NCBI GenBank assembly: GCA_964017155.1
Contig: OZ024862.1
Location: 31,574,320 to 31,638,319, forward strand
Origin: Oasisia sp. SBJ-2009
Taxonomy: Eukaryota; Annelida; Polychaeta; Sabellida; Siboglinidae
Length of the DNA: 64,000 bases
Direction of reading: 5' to 3'
Within the stretch, counting starts at the first letter, position 1. Every line of letters begins with the position of its first letter. This document shows, one piece after another, positions 44,995 through 58,119 of the stretch. The position numbers and the translations under genes were made by a program. The notes under the pieces are model-generated. The model was given only the letters and a program-made list of their open reading frames with translations. It made no database searches and was not told the DNA's origin.

Positions 44995-46200
44995 TATTGA
45001 AGAAATGGTCTTGTTTATTGTTTGCAGTTCATAACTTGTACTTGATATGTGTCTAACTGCAATTGCTGAAGATTCATGTTGACTCAACTGTAGAGTTGTA
45101 GAGACACGTACAACCTATTTCATTTAATCTTATCAAGGTCAATGTATGTTTATATTTCTAATAATCGCAACAGCAAATAAAATTAGAACATGATATGAGA
45201 TTTGCAATTTTTATCATAGGCGTCTCTTTTTCAGAATGTCTTTTGGTTAACCATTATTTGGTAATTGTATGTATTTCACATAAAACAAATTTTTGTAACC
45301 AGAACAACTTAACATTGCTACTGGACATTGCAAGATACGTGTGGTGCTGGAAGAAATCTGTTGAGAGTGTGAAGAGGGTAGACCATGAAGAGACATTGAC
45401 ATGTTCCAGCTTCATTTCACACAGAGAAACGTAGCACTTTTATTCAGTGGTGTGTTTATTGCGTCATTTTATGGTTTTATCATCAACATGTGCTTTGTAG
45501 CTGTTTGATATCACGCAACCTTTCCTTCAGTTGAACGTAAAAGGTCAGTTGGCACTAACAATTCATCATGTGTTGTATTTATAAATAACTTTCAATGCAC
45601 AATTCTTTGTCGTTAAGTCCACACCAGTAACCTTACTCTACAATGGGCTTTGTACATTTGCAGCGAGCACTTAATGGAAACATATGTTTTGATAAAACTG
45701 GCGAGTTGTTCTTAATGGTGTATCATTTCGGAGTGTGTGTTTACCTACTGGCATGTGTCTTCGTGAAGCGAGACCACTTACAGTGTCACTGCTGGCCTGA
45801 CAGACAACTACAGACCCTGGACTCTACCCAGGGATGGAGTCTGTCTAGGGTAGAGACAGAACCCTGGGGGGTAGACTAGACCCCAGGGTGGTGACTGATT
45901 TCGTTGCACCTGATGTGGTCATGTGATCTGGCGTGTATACACCTGATAGTGTCTTTGAAACCTGAGCCGTGTGGCGCAGGTGCGCGGGAGGCAGGAACGT
46001 GCTGTGTGGTGACATGCGTGCATGCTCGTGGTCGCAGCACGCGCTAGCTGTGGTGTGGTGAGGGACAGTCACCATGGCACGTGTTCAGTCTACAGGTGGG
46101 CGGCAGTGATGAGTAACTAGGTAAATATGTGCCTAGTGTTTGGTGACTGGGTAACTCACATGGCTGGCCCAGGCCACAGTGATATCAGGGCCCTAACTGC
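44995..46200. other. No gene recognised
   Basis: Short frames only. A palindromic patch at 45,861-45,890 (ACCCTGGGG ... CCCCAGGGT) is the one structured element noticed. Confidence 0.45.
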
Positions 46201-46234
46201 CCCCTCATCGTTGGTATAGGGGGTAGTGACTAGC

Positions 46235-46600
46235 ATGTATAGGGGGTGATGTGGGTGAGTGATTCTCACTACCATTCCCCTTCTAGCTGGTACAAGGGGT
46301 AGTGATATGGGGTTGGGGGAGTAGGTGACTCTCACTGCCATTCCCCTCCTAGTTGGTACAGGGGGCAGTGATATGGGGTTGGGGGAGTAGGTGACTCTCA
46401 ATGCCATTCCCCTCCTAGTTGGTACAGGGGGCAGTGATATGGGGTTGGGGGAGTAGGTGACTCTCAATGCCATTCCCCTCCTAGTTGGTACAGGGGGCAG
46501 TGATATGGGGTTGGGGGGAGTGAGAGACTCACTTCCCCTCCTCTCCAAGTTGGTACAGGGGGCAGTGATGTGGGGTTGGGGGAGTGGGTGACCCTGATTG
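46235..46600. repeat. 66-bp minisatellite, about 5.5 units
   Basis: AGTGATATGGGGTTGGGGGA recurs at 46,301, 46,367, 46,433 and 46,499, with more diverged outer units. Because 66 is a multiple of three, a 130-codon minus-strand frame remains open; it has no non-repeat coding support. Confidence 0.95.
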
Positions 46601-46869
46601 CCCCCCCCCCCCCCATCACTCTTTCTGTTGTATCTTCACAGCATCCACTTTCACTCACTCATCCGAGTTTGCATTTATTTATTGTAGTAACATATTTATA
46701 CACTTTTACCAGTTGTGCCAGTTGAGAGGACGTTGACCTGACAGTGCCAGGTAACGCATTTATTAAGGTAATTAACCTATTCATAACAAGCAGTTATAAT
46801 CTGTTTAGTTGAAGCAATCGACAGACAAAACAGACAGACAGTAAATAGACGTTTAACTGGGTATACTAC

Positions 46870-47280
46870 ACTACACACACACACGCACGCATTCTACGTC
46901 AGTGGAGCGTACAGAAAGAGGCCGGAGTGACAGGACGCGGTTGAGTGGGTTGGTCAGCTGACCTGCAAACATAAACCACGACCTCATTCAGCGAGTCCTG
47001 TAGTAGTCGCACTGTCGCGGCTGTGTCTAACCACCACGTTTGTCACGCTGCCAGGTAAGCGTTTCGGGTTGTCACGGGAGGGCGGATGGTCAAATCCCTC
47101 TGTAGAGTACATGACAAAGTAAGCGCCCTGCGACCGGCCGACAGTGGCCGGTGCGAGAGGTCAGCGGTGCGGCCATGTCCAGACACTGGGTCAGCATGTG
47201 TCTGGACACCGCCACGGGCGCAGGTGACGGGAGTCGCAGCTGGCGCTATGTTGTTGTCACTCTCACAGCTCAAGTCTCTA
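46870..47280 (+). other. CpG-rich patch with a donor-like site
   Basis: The sequence is GC- and CpG-rich relative to its flanks. It contains GCTGCCAG|GTAAGC at about 47,052, a near-consensus splice donor. It could be an alternative non-coding first exon or regulatory region. No coding frame is convincing. Confidence 0.25.
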
Positions 47281-47289
47281 GGCCAGTCT

Positions 47290-48060
47290 GGCAGTCTGAC
47301 TGTCTGTCTGTCTGACTGTCTGTTTGACAGTCTGTCTGTCTGACTGTCTGACTGTCTGTTTGACAGTCTGTCTGACTGTCTGTTTGACAGTCTAACTGTC
47401 TGTCTGTCTGTCTGACTGACTGTTTGACAGTCTGTCTATCTGACTGTCTGACTGTCTGTTTGACAGTCTGACTGTCTGTCTGACTGTCTGTCTGTCTGGC
47501 AGTCCATTTGTTCAATGGTCTGTCTGTCTGGTGGTCTGTCTGGTGGTCTGTCTGTCTGGTGGTCCATTTGATGGTCTGTTTGTTAGTTGGTCTGTCTGTC
47601 TGTCTGGTGGTCGTTTGTTGGATGGCCTATCTGTCTGGTTGGCTGTTTTTCGGGTTGTCTGTCTGGCTGGCTGGCTGGCTGTCTATCTGTCTGTAGGGTG
47701 GTCTATCAGTTCTCTGTCTGTCAGTCAGTCAGTCAGTCAGTCAGTCAGTCAGTCAGTCAGTCAGTCAGTCAGTCAGTCAGTCAGTCAGTCTGTCTGTCCG
47801 TCCGTCCGTCCGTCCGTCCGTCCGTCCGTCCGTCCGTCCGTCCGTCCGTCCGTCCGTCCGTCCGTCCGTCCGTCCGTCCGTCCGTCCGTCCGTCCGTCCG
47901 TCCGTCCGTCCGTCCGTCCGTCCGTCAGTCCGTCAGTCCGTCCGTCCGTCCGTCCGTCCGTCCGTCCGTCCGTCTGTCCGGTCTGTCTATCTGTTGGGTG
48001 GTCTCATTGGTCTGTCCATCTGGTGGTCTGTCTGTCCGGTGGTCTGTCTGTCTGCTGATC
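47290..48060 (+). repeat. Compound tetranucleotide array: TCTG, TCAG, then TCCG
   Basis: Imperfect TCTG/ACTG units fill 47,290-47,720. About 17 TCAG units follow (47,721-47,790), then about 43 nearly pure CCGT units (47,797-47,971), then mixed TCTG again. Long Ser-Val-Arg-Pro frames result on the plus strand and are not genes. Confidence 0.96.
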
Positions 48061-48199
48061 ACTCTATCTAATGATCCGTCTGTCTGGTCTCTCCCAGTTT
48101 GTGACCCAGTTGTCTTGTGAACTGTCTTGTGAGAGCTCTGGGTGATTTGTCTGTCTGATGCTCTGTGTACGTGGACATTTGTCAGTTTGCAAAATTTTA

Positions 48200-50095
48200 G
48201 CAAACGATGAAACAAATGTGTATATAAAAATCTGAAACTAGGTACTTTAAATAATGCGACATATAGAATAATAAATGCACTATACGTATGTTGTTTGACC
48301 AACATTGACATGTTGAAATGCATGTTGTAAATATAATAACACTACATAAGAAATAAATAAGAAAAATGAGGGTTAATAACTAATCTAGATATGTAATAAT
48401 AATAATTATTTATTATTATAACTAGCATTTATTAAGCGCTGTATTTCTGGGACAACCCCATTCGTATGTGCATACAATTGATACAAACATTGTAAAAGTA
48501 TATCATTATGGAATAATAAAATATATAAGTGTAAATAGATATACGTAAATATGATATTACATTAATGATAAGTTAATGCAGGAACGGATATCATGTTAAT
48601 TATAATGAGTCAGTTGTAAATATGATTGCAATCACTTTGTTTGGTTTTGTGTTAGTAAACGTAATGATATGTGTTGTCATAAATGTAATCATAATATTTG
48701 TGTACTTGTGCATGAAACATATATCTAAGTGTGTTCAGTTGCACTGTGTGTATGCGTGTAGTGACTTCAACAAACACACCAGTAACTGAGCGTGTTGTAC
48801 AGTGTGACATCAACAAACACAGTAACTGAGTGTGTTCCCGTAGATCACATGTGGATGACTGTTAAAGTAGTCGGCTGGGTAATGGTTGGTAAACAAACAT
48901 GTTTTATGCGATGTTGCACTTCACGTTGCTGTCCTTCAGAGGCCGTGGCGAACTCATTACCATTTTCCACATCCGTGGTCATTCTATTGAGAATAATCAC
49001 CACAGTTGCCACACTCGCTGGTACGATTACGTCCCTTGTCACATGCTGTTTTTGACAGTCACACGAGTCGTTGCGTTGTTGACTTGTTGTGTCTTGTCAC
49101 TCCGGCGTCCTTCAGTCCCTGTAAATCTCCACAAATGGACGGCTCTGGCAGAAGACGTCGAAAGAAACCGCGTCTACCACCGTAAAACATGCTCCCGGGC
49201 TGCTTTTTGAAGACAAAAATGGATTTATAGCTTTAGCGACTGGTCGTGGCTTCTTGGAACGTGTTGGACAGAGCTCCTGTTGGCCGGGGGACATGTCAGG
49301 AGTGTCTCTCGGGGGGGGGGGGGGGGATATGTCACAGGTGCAGCGCTAAAAGATTTACAATAAATGCAGTTATGACATTTCCACCAAAATAACACTAATG
49401 CGGTTGGGACGGTTCGAGCCTAAAACGACAACAATAGTAGAGGGGTGGGGTGGGGGTAGTTAGCTAACCAGTGGAGGGGTGGAGGGGTTTGTCTACTGAT
49501 GTATTAGTGTGCAACTAGTTGTTGCATGTTTATCGTTTATTGTACAGCAGAGACACACATTGATTGTGTAGCACACAGTTGTACAACTGTTGTACACTAA
49601 TTGTACCACAGGCACGTATATTAATTATACAGTACACATGTACACTAATTGTACAGCAGACTAAAAATTGCATTCTATTTTAGTAAACATAGAAATAAGC
49701 TATTGTGTAGTTCAGTTAATGTTCATGTCGACTGTACAGTTAGTATACATGTGTGTGATTGTACTGAAATGTCATGACAGGTTATATTTATTTTGGAATT
49801 AGAAGTTGTCGTGGTTTATGTATATATATATATAACCTGATAATAAGCTGATAATATACTGTGTCTCTGAATGCACAATGGCCAGACAGAATTATGGCAT
49901 GTCAGTGTCTGAGAAACCAGTTACACAATGACATTTATATCACAGATTTCAACAGCTTTCAGTCCTGCATTATATGCCTGCATGCTGCTTTCTTCTTGAT
50001 TGTATATTTACTGTGCAATATATGGTAGGGAATATAACATTATATAATGTTCTTCCTGTGTTGTAATTTTTACACACTTGTTATATATGTATACA
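48200..50095. other. Non-coding DNA, no gene recognised
   Basis: AT-rich to 48,700. Poly-G tract at 49,310-49,326. A degenerate run of TGTACACTAATTGTACAGCA-like units covers 49,540-49,660. Confidence 0.5.
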
Positions 50096-50096
<1 letters not shown>

Positions 50097-50152
<56 letters not shown>

Positions 50153-50157
50153 TATGT

Positions 50158-50211
<54 letters not shown>
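50097..50211. repeat. (TA)n microsatellite
   Basis: More than 50 TA units with a few breaks. Confidence 0.97.
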
Positions 50212-50215
<4 letters not shown>

Positions 50216-50511
50216 CTCTCAAATGTTGCTTATGCAGACCAGTTCAGCATATACCACTGCCTTATGCAGACCAAGGCTACTCTGCATAAAACGTTGGATC
50301 TCTGCTTGTATGAATAATATATTTTATTTACAAATTTGAACTTTCCATGTGTAGCATAACCATAAACACGATAATATGAATAATTATTTGTTCCAAAGTA
50401 AATAACAATTTATGTTTTGAGAGCACTGTTTCAGGAGGTCAAAAATCCTTTCTGTCATAATATCTGTATAAACTGCATTGAAGAGCATGTGTGTGTGATT
50501 ATTATTCTCTG

Positions 50512-50612
50512 ATATATATATATATATATATACATATACACATATATATACATATATATATACACACATATATACACACATAATTTATCTTACACACACA
50601 CGCACCCATCCA

Positions 50613-50685
<73 letters not shown>
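50512..50685. repeat. Compound array: (TA)n/(CA)n, (GCAC)n, (CA)n
   Basis: TATA/CACATA mixtures to 50,583, then about 14 CGCA units (50,610-50,657), then (CA)n to 50,684. Confidence 0.95.
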
Positions 50686-50689
50686 GATT

Positions 50690-53600
50690 TGTCTTAATTG
50701 GATATTTTCCAGTATTGTAGAGTTAAGATAATTATGAATATTGACATGTTGCCACAGTGAAGTATTGCTTGCATTGGGAAACTCTAATGTGTGGTGTTTC
50801 ATTTGTAGGTGAGTAGATGACATTTGACTGTCCTGCTAAGTTAGCTACCTGCGACTACCTCCATCGTAAGGTAATCAAACAGCAACTTTGTTACTTCATT
50901 TTGATTGCATGGGCCAAAGTAATAAACTTATAAGGCTTCAATACTAGGTAGTACTTATTACAGTATTCCTTTGAACAGGGAACAGTGTTGGACACATTTG
51001 TAACACCAGTTGTTTCAGGAATTATAAAGCAAATGCATAATTTATTTGAAAACATTATTCTGATTCTCTCTGTGAACCTTTGCCATTGGACAACAGAAAC
51101 TGACCAGCAATATTGCTTGCATTGTTCATTTATGAATTAATTTATAACAAAAAGCCACACTGACTTGGCAAATGTCTGTGTGACTAACTCATATTGGATA
51201 CAGTGGTATCAAGTAATCACTTCAGAAATCTGGTGGTACAAAACGGTTGCAGGTCTAGTTCCCAGAAGTAATTGAATTGAGCAGATACAGTTGTAAAGAA
51301 CCATTCTGAGTGGGTCACTTGCCTGTGGGGCGCTGATACCGCAGTGAACAGCATCGCCCCGGGGGCATTAATCCCGTGCCCTGTTATTTAAGTATAATTT
51401 CAACTTATCGCAGTTGGAACTGGTGATATTTAACTGACTCTGCGTCAGCTTTTATTCGCCGCCATTCTCCACCTTGTCACACTTAATCAACTGCGTCCAT
51501 GTGCTTTTGAGTCGGCGCAATGACTGTGTCCTCTCCCACAGTTTCAATTTGTCGGTGTCTACCCTGTATTCACGCTTAGAGAACCACAAATAACAGGTGT
51601 TTCGGTTGCTGCATTCTCCGCTCTGACCTGGTGTACGTACTACGTAGGTAGAACCTGGAGAAATTGGGTGCCATTATGACAGTGTCAATAGACACAGCCT
51701 TGACAATGGATGTCTGACCAGGGGTGGATATTGATATGCGACTCCCCCCTCGTTCGTCTTATCTCGCAAACTCTACTGTGTACGTTGTGTAGATTCCAGG
51801 GTTCGCTGCTGATAATAGACCGCAAGCTTATGGAAGCATTCTTGCAGCGCTCTGCCCAATTTTGTAGCAGACATTCAGTAAGATAAACTTTATATATCAT
51901 TGCCTGGTCGTAATTACTTGCTGCAAGTTTGCACACGGTAAAGCCTTTGTTTGCGTCTCGGCAGTAGTAAAAGGAAGGGACGTGTAGTAAGTGGACTTCA
52001 GTGGGCACTATGGACTTCAGTGGGTACTAAGAATAGAAAGGTGGTAGTCATTCAGTCAATGCAATTTATATAAGCGTGTTATGTGGTGTATTTATATCAA
52101 GGCGTGGCACTTTGATATGTTTAATTGAAGCAGCCTAATTTGACACATAATTTTATACATAGATAATCGCATTCTATTCAGTATATAGTGTGTACACTAT
52201 ATTCAAACTTGATGCATTCAAATTACCCAAATAAATTTATGCTACATTATTTGAAGGAAGTGGTTTATAAAATACTTCGGCTGGTCACAGTTCTAGGATA
52301 TAAATACATATTTTTAATATATAAGTGATAGCATGATTTTCCAAAATTATTTTTATACTTTAATAATGTAATATTGATTGCCACCATCCCTGAGTAGGGC
52401 ACACCCTATAACTGATGCCCACCCTAAGTTGGGCACACCCTGTGACTAATGCACACCCTGAGTGGTCAGAGTGAGTTAGTATCTCGCAAGACTTCAAACT
52501 AAAATACCTGTCACTTATCGGATGTGTTGTGCATTGGTGATAATCTGGTGTCTGGGTATCATGTCACAAAAGTGGGTTATGTCCTTTAACATAGAAATCC
52601 CTGTTCAAACTGCACAAACCCATGAGGAAGCTACCGTTTGATCACAATGTTGGAAGAACTGTCAGACTTACGGACAAACCCTGTCAAAGAGCTGGCAACT
52701 GTGTTTGAAGCAGATCCGTTCTTAAGCTAGCCTAGATAGGAGCCGGGGTGCACCCCCCCCCCCCCCCAATGTCACCAAATGCCCACAGATCTCACTCAAT
52801 CTCGGACGTCTCGGAAGTAATTTAGTATGGTATCTATTTTAAGTTTTATACCATCTTTGTCAGGGTGCTGTGTGTTGAAGAGCCCCAGCTCGGATGTATT
52901 ACCTCAGATCTAGCCATGAAGTAATGACAAGTAATTCACCTAGATGGCACCACTTGTTTCACCTGCCGCTGTCATGTTCTGGTTGCCCACCAGATGCCAG
53001 GTTCAGACAGTGTTCAGCGGCGTGTGTCTAATCTAGTTGTCTACCCTGTAAGGTTACAGTTGCTACATTGTGTTCCTTGTGGACTGTACTAGTCTGAGAC
53101 ACAACTAAACATACTGATACATGCAGCAACAATGCCGCCACTTCAGGTTCTCAGAGTCATTTGCATAACTGTCACAAACAACAGCTGGTTTTTTATTTCA
53201 CAAAAAGTATGTAATAGATTGGTAAAAAATACATTATCTTTACAGTAATGACATTACAAAAATAAAACACCAAGCTGGAAGGCTAGTCCAGAGGCTGTGA
53301 CAGGTGATGTAGGTAATAGTCTAGAGCCAGCAACACTGTTAACCTTAACACTACATGGTAAATGAACCATGTCAAGATAACACTGTTTACCCAGACTGAA
53401 AGCGCCCATACAGGTTCCCCTGACACGCTGTTGCATTCATTCCACACAGATCTTATCTCCCGCGCCATTTCCTACGCATTTTTATCCAGGCACTTAATGG
53501 CGTCCAGGTAATGTTTATATTAATAAAACATAATTTTGTGAAAACTCAAATTACTCGATTTACTGTGGCCATGACGTAAGTTAATATGTGGTTTTAATTG

Positions 53601-55560
53601 GTTGTTAGCAGGGGTGGGGGCTTTTGGTAGGCCTTTGTCCAGGCTTGGTGATTTGGAATTTGTAAGTCTTCATAGACATGTGTGAATGCAGATCGAGCAG
53701 ACGTCATTGTGATTCTGTTGGATTGTTTGGTAGGTAAAGCATTATTCTTCAAAGTTATATTATTTATTTATTTAATGTTGATACATTACCTTGTGTTATT
53801 CTCTAAGCTATATATTCACATGTACTTAAATTAGAAACTGGAAGAGAAAGTAAAAGTTATAGTAGGTATGCGTACAAGTTATTTAATCCTATTCCTTGCT
53901 TTTTGCCGTTCAAACAGTCAGAGAGAGACGTGACATTTGATGTAATCTTTGTTTACTGTGGATGAACACACACAGTTTTCATTTCCTAGAAAGACGACGG
54001 CTAATACTGTTATATTTATCAAGCAGTGCCCAATTGGTTTATGCTAATACATTAGGTCTAATGATATCTCTAGCAGCATTATGACTGTCATGTGAAACGT
54101 TTTTGTGCAAAAGTACCCCATAACAACTGGTTGCACAATAATTTGTCAGTTTGTGTTGTCTTTTGTTAGTTATAATTAAGCAATCTATGAAGATGTATGT
54201 AATAAGCCATATTTGTGTCGCCAAACCATTGTTGGCATATGCTAATTTGATAGCATATGATGTGACGACAATACCACTTTTGAACAGAGTGATTGCTAAA
54301 TCCAGATGGAATTTAATTACGTAAATTAAGCTGATTAGTGGCGCGATTTCGCGGCGAGAAATTCTATTATTAAAAAGATGTCTTCGAGCGATCGCCACAG
54401 ACGATCCGGCAGTTGAGGCACGCTGCCGGCAGACATGTTGTGGTTGACGTCAGGACCACACAACACGCTTGTGTTTCAATCAGCTCAGTTTCACCGTAAG
54501 AATCACTTTCAAAGAAAGGAAATTCACTTTTGCTCGCTATGAAACCTACAAGCGAGCCGCGCGTGTGTGTGGTCGACAGCTGGGTGCACTAATTAACTCT
54601 CGGTTAGCGTTAACTCACCGTAACCTTTATGATGACACCGTTTGTCTGTCTTGCTCCGAGCACCAACCTTTAACTTGTCCGGGGAGAAGTCGGTCATGTA
54701 ATAGCTCAGATACACTTCAAAGTGCTCCCCTTGACATTATGGAGCACTAGATTATTTTTTCAGGATCTGTTTGGAATCAGTACGTTAATAAATGATCACA
54801 GAAACTTACACACAATCATAATGCACGTCCAGTTCCGAAAAAAGGTGCATAATTTCACTAGTCATTGAATTTAATGTTTATGTTGTATTTATTAAATTAA
54901 TCCATTACAGATTGAGCAATAATAATACTGGCTATTAAAAATTAATAATTTCAATTGTAACTAGTTTTTCAGACGGTAACGTCTATTTACTTATGTGCAT
55001 TTCTAATCGGGTGATTACAGAATACTTTGCAATGTAAAAATAAATGGTAGACAGGCAGTGATGGTGCATTGTGGGACAGGAAGTAGAAATTTATTCATAT
55101 GATGATTAATTTATAAGTGACTTGTTGATTGGGTGATTAAGTTCGTGGTTTGCAGTACAGTTTCATTGCTACATGCTATTAGACTTGGGTCTAACTATTA
55201 ATTGTGTGTCTGGTTAACTAAATGGATTATTTTATGGGACTTTGTAAATAATTTTTTTTTAAATAACGCATAATGTTTTTGCCAGAATGTTGATTTAGAG
55301 ACCTATGTTGCCATCAAGATTTCAGTATTATAAAAAAAAATTTTTGCTACATCAATATTGTATATGAATTATTTGTGAAGTACAAAACTGTTTACAATTC
55401 CCCAGAAATTAAGAAATACTGTTTTTTATCTTAGACGTTTTAGGTAGTATAAATAGTGTAACATTTGGAGAAAAAACATTATAATATGAGATATGCATGT
55501 GTGTGTTCATGCACATGTAACAGTATATAAAACAAATTGTCACTAATTAATTTTATATAA
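50690..55560. other. Non-coding DNA, no gene recognised
   Basis: Contains a small GGGCACACCCT-type direct repeat (52,396-52,462) and a poly-C tract (52,749-52,766). The 93-codon frame at 54,469-54,750 has moderate GC but no known motif. No splice-supported exon was found. Confidence 0.45.
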
Positions 55561-55565
55561 TAGGT

Positions 55566-55595
55566 ATATATATATATACATGTATATATATATAT

Positions 55596-55657
<62 letters not shown>
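55566..55657. repeat. (TA)n microsatellite followed by TG/CATG-rich tail
   Basis: TA tracts with breaks to 55,657, then TGTGTGTCTGTGTGCATG-type sequence to about 55,705. Confidence 0.95.
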
Positions 55658-55659
<2 letters not shown>

Positions 55660-55709
55660 TGTATGTGTGTGTCTGTGTGCATGTGTGCATGCATGTGTGC
55701 ATGCGTCTG

Positions 55710-57480
55710 TGGTGTGAATAAATTAACAAAGCTACAGTAGGGTTTGGGGCACTTATGGTGTCGATGTACCAGTGTACCGTGTCGGGCATCAACCGCAGGC
55801 AAACAACCAATGGCTGCCACAAATCAACAGTGATGCTGTGCTGATGTCATATTGGGCTGTCATTGTGACAGGTGTATATATAGATATATTGACTGGTGTT
55901 TAAGTGGACGCCACCAGTTGACAAGAGCCAATGCCCTTGATCGAGCCCAGACATCAGACATGACGTACGCTTGCCGCGTGCCCCGGACATTATGATTCAT
56001 ATCGTGTATGTATACAAACTCTACCTGTAGGTCTTCTCAAGTCACGCAACTCCGACTTAAACACAAGTGCCAGTTGAAATTCTACTAGTTGACATTCCTT
56101 CGTTCACTATGTCATCGAGTGGGTGTCATGTGACGTGTCCCGCGTACAGAACGGAAGAGAGTCTGTACCGAGTGTAACACCGATTCACTGATCAATATAT
56201 TGATTGATGGATTAATTTATTGATGATATCATACATTTATCACTGCAGCTGAGGTTGTCAAATCGGCGTGGTCATAAACGCACAGGTATGTTTTGTTATT
56301 GTATTAGATGTATAGTCACCTATTTGTTACGAAAGAATAGATTATGGATTTTATATATCTTTGTTATCACAGAGATGTATGTCAAGGTTGGACATGCAGG
56401 TGGTAAATGTCGTGATTACTCACTCATTTATCCACATATGTCGTATTAAGACTGTAATCAGTACATCATATGTTGTAATGTCATGATCATGTGCCATAAA
56501 ACATCTAGAATTGTATTATAGCGTCTGCGAGCTTTAAAACTCTTCAAAATGACCAATCTACCCGTGATCTAGCCCGGTAAAATTGATTCTGCATTAGGAG
56601 ATTATTTGATATTTTCATGCCACATTTAACGGTGACCTTAAAGCTTGACGTCAGAGTGATACCAAAATACTGAAATAGTTCGTTTATAGCAGGTGTGCGA
56701 CAGTCTATTTATGTCCATACAATAACTGTCTTTTGTCACGTAGACCCTTCAAAATGTGTCACTAATGTCTGTTATCTCAGACCGGCGTCTGAAATAGATG
56801 TTTGAAATATCGGTGGGTGTGGGGGTTGTGGGGGGTGGTTGTCTTCTTTGCCTTTGAGGGTGGGGCGAAGATCTAGGCCGTCGAACGCGCAGCCGTGCTT
56901 TGTCTGGGCTATTTAGAACGATATCAAATTGCAATAAACATGAGAGAAATGCATATTTCATGTCTATAATCATTCTTAGTAACTCGCCAATAACCACGTG
57001 CAAATGATCAAGTTACACCCGTTCCGTAATAAAAAGGGCGCCATCACGTGATGTCACATGCGTGTTAGGGCAGTTGATTCGCGACAGTATTCTGTGACAA
57101 ACTCGCAATGAAAGTTATTTGGAGCACATTGTATCTGTTTCTTAATGATAATGCGCAGATTGTGCGTGACAGACCACTGCGGAAGGATTGTGTGGGCGGT
57201 GTTTATTACTTCCCCTGTATCACTGCGACTCAACGGTTTGCTAAAACAGTTGAATTAAGACTCAAGGGTGTGTGCCCCCTAGACTGGGGTGTTTGAGTAT
57301 CCGTGGAATGAAAAGTGACTCGGTTGCCAAGCAAAATTTTACTTATTGCAATATTTATTCATGCTAATTGTTACTGTCATCTTTCTTGTTATTATTAATG
57401 TTTTAATATCGTCATTGCTAAGGTCTCTGTCACTGTTGTATTGTAAATGACTATCACTATCCTAGTGACAATCAGTGCAT
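55710..57480. other. Non-coding DNA, no gene recognised
   Basis: Moderately CpG-containing patches near 55,960-56,180 and 56,870-57,080, with no coding signature. Confidence 0.4.
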
Positions 57481-57489
57481 GTATAAATA

Positions 57490-58110
57490 TTGTCCTGACT
57501 TTTGTGTCACTGACAGTGACTTTGTAGTCATGTCATTTCAGTCCTGACTGTGTCACTGCCTTCAGTGTCACTGATGGCGACTCATATTTATCCTGCCTTC
57601 AGTGTCACTGACAGACACTTGTGTGTCCATGCCCTCATTGCCCATGCCCTTCAGTGTCACTGACAGTGACTTTGTGATCGTGTCACCTTTCTCCTGTCTT
57701 CAGTGTCACTGATAGTGGCTTTGTGACTGTGTCACCTTTCTATTGCCTTCAGTGTCACTGATAGTGGCTTTGTGACCGTGTCACCTTTCTATTGCCTTCA
57801 GTGTCACTGATAGTGGCTTTGTGACCGTGTCACCTTTCTATTGCCTTCAGTGTCACTGATAATGGCTTTGTGACCGTGTCACCTTTCTATTGCCTTCAGT
57901 GTCACTGATAGTGACTTTGTGACCGTGTCACCTTTCTATTGCCTTCAGTGTCACTGATAGTGACTTTGTGACCATGTCACCTTTCTCCTGCCTTCAGCAT
58001 CACTGACAGACACTTGCTCTCATTGTCACGTCTTCAGTATCACTGACAGTGACTTTGTGACCGTGTCATCTTTCTCCTGCTGTCAATGTCACTGACAGAC
58101 ACTTGTGTGA
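57490..58110 (+). repeat. 49-bp minisatellite
   Basis: CAGTGTCACTGATAGTG(G/A)C starts at 57,701, 57,750, 57,799 and onward every 49 bp to about 57,990. Diverged units lie on both sides. Each unit carries GTGAC and GTCAC blocks that can pair within or between units. Confidence 0.95.
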
Positions 58111-58119
58111 CCTGTCGGT

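Noticed and set aside
46156..46548. 130-codon frame across the 66-bp minisatellite
   Set aside because: Unit length is a multiple of three, so openness is expected; proline/arginine repeats only.
47531..48120. 175-177 codon frames of Ser-Val-Arg-Pro repeats
   Set aside because: They are translations of a CCGT/CAGT tetranucleotide array in more than one frame; no non-repeat coding sequence is attached.
50047..50317. Tyr-Ile rich frames on both strands at AT arrays (also near 12.7, 42.5, 55.6 and 59.5 kb)
   Set aside because: TA repeats translate as Tyr-Ile; no other support.
51290..51400. GC-rich segment with GGGGCGCTGATACCG ... CATCGCCCC as an RNA hairpin gene
   Set aside because: Only a short imperfect stem could be drawn and no promoter or family signature is visible.
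54469..54750. 93-codon plus-strand frame
   Set aside because: Somewhat gene-like composition but no recognised motif, weak start context and no splice partner.
57490..58110. CRISPR array
   Set aside because: The 49-bp units are contiguous with no unique spacers, and the DNA is eukaryotic.
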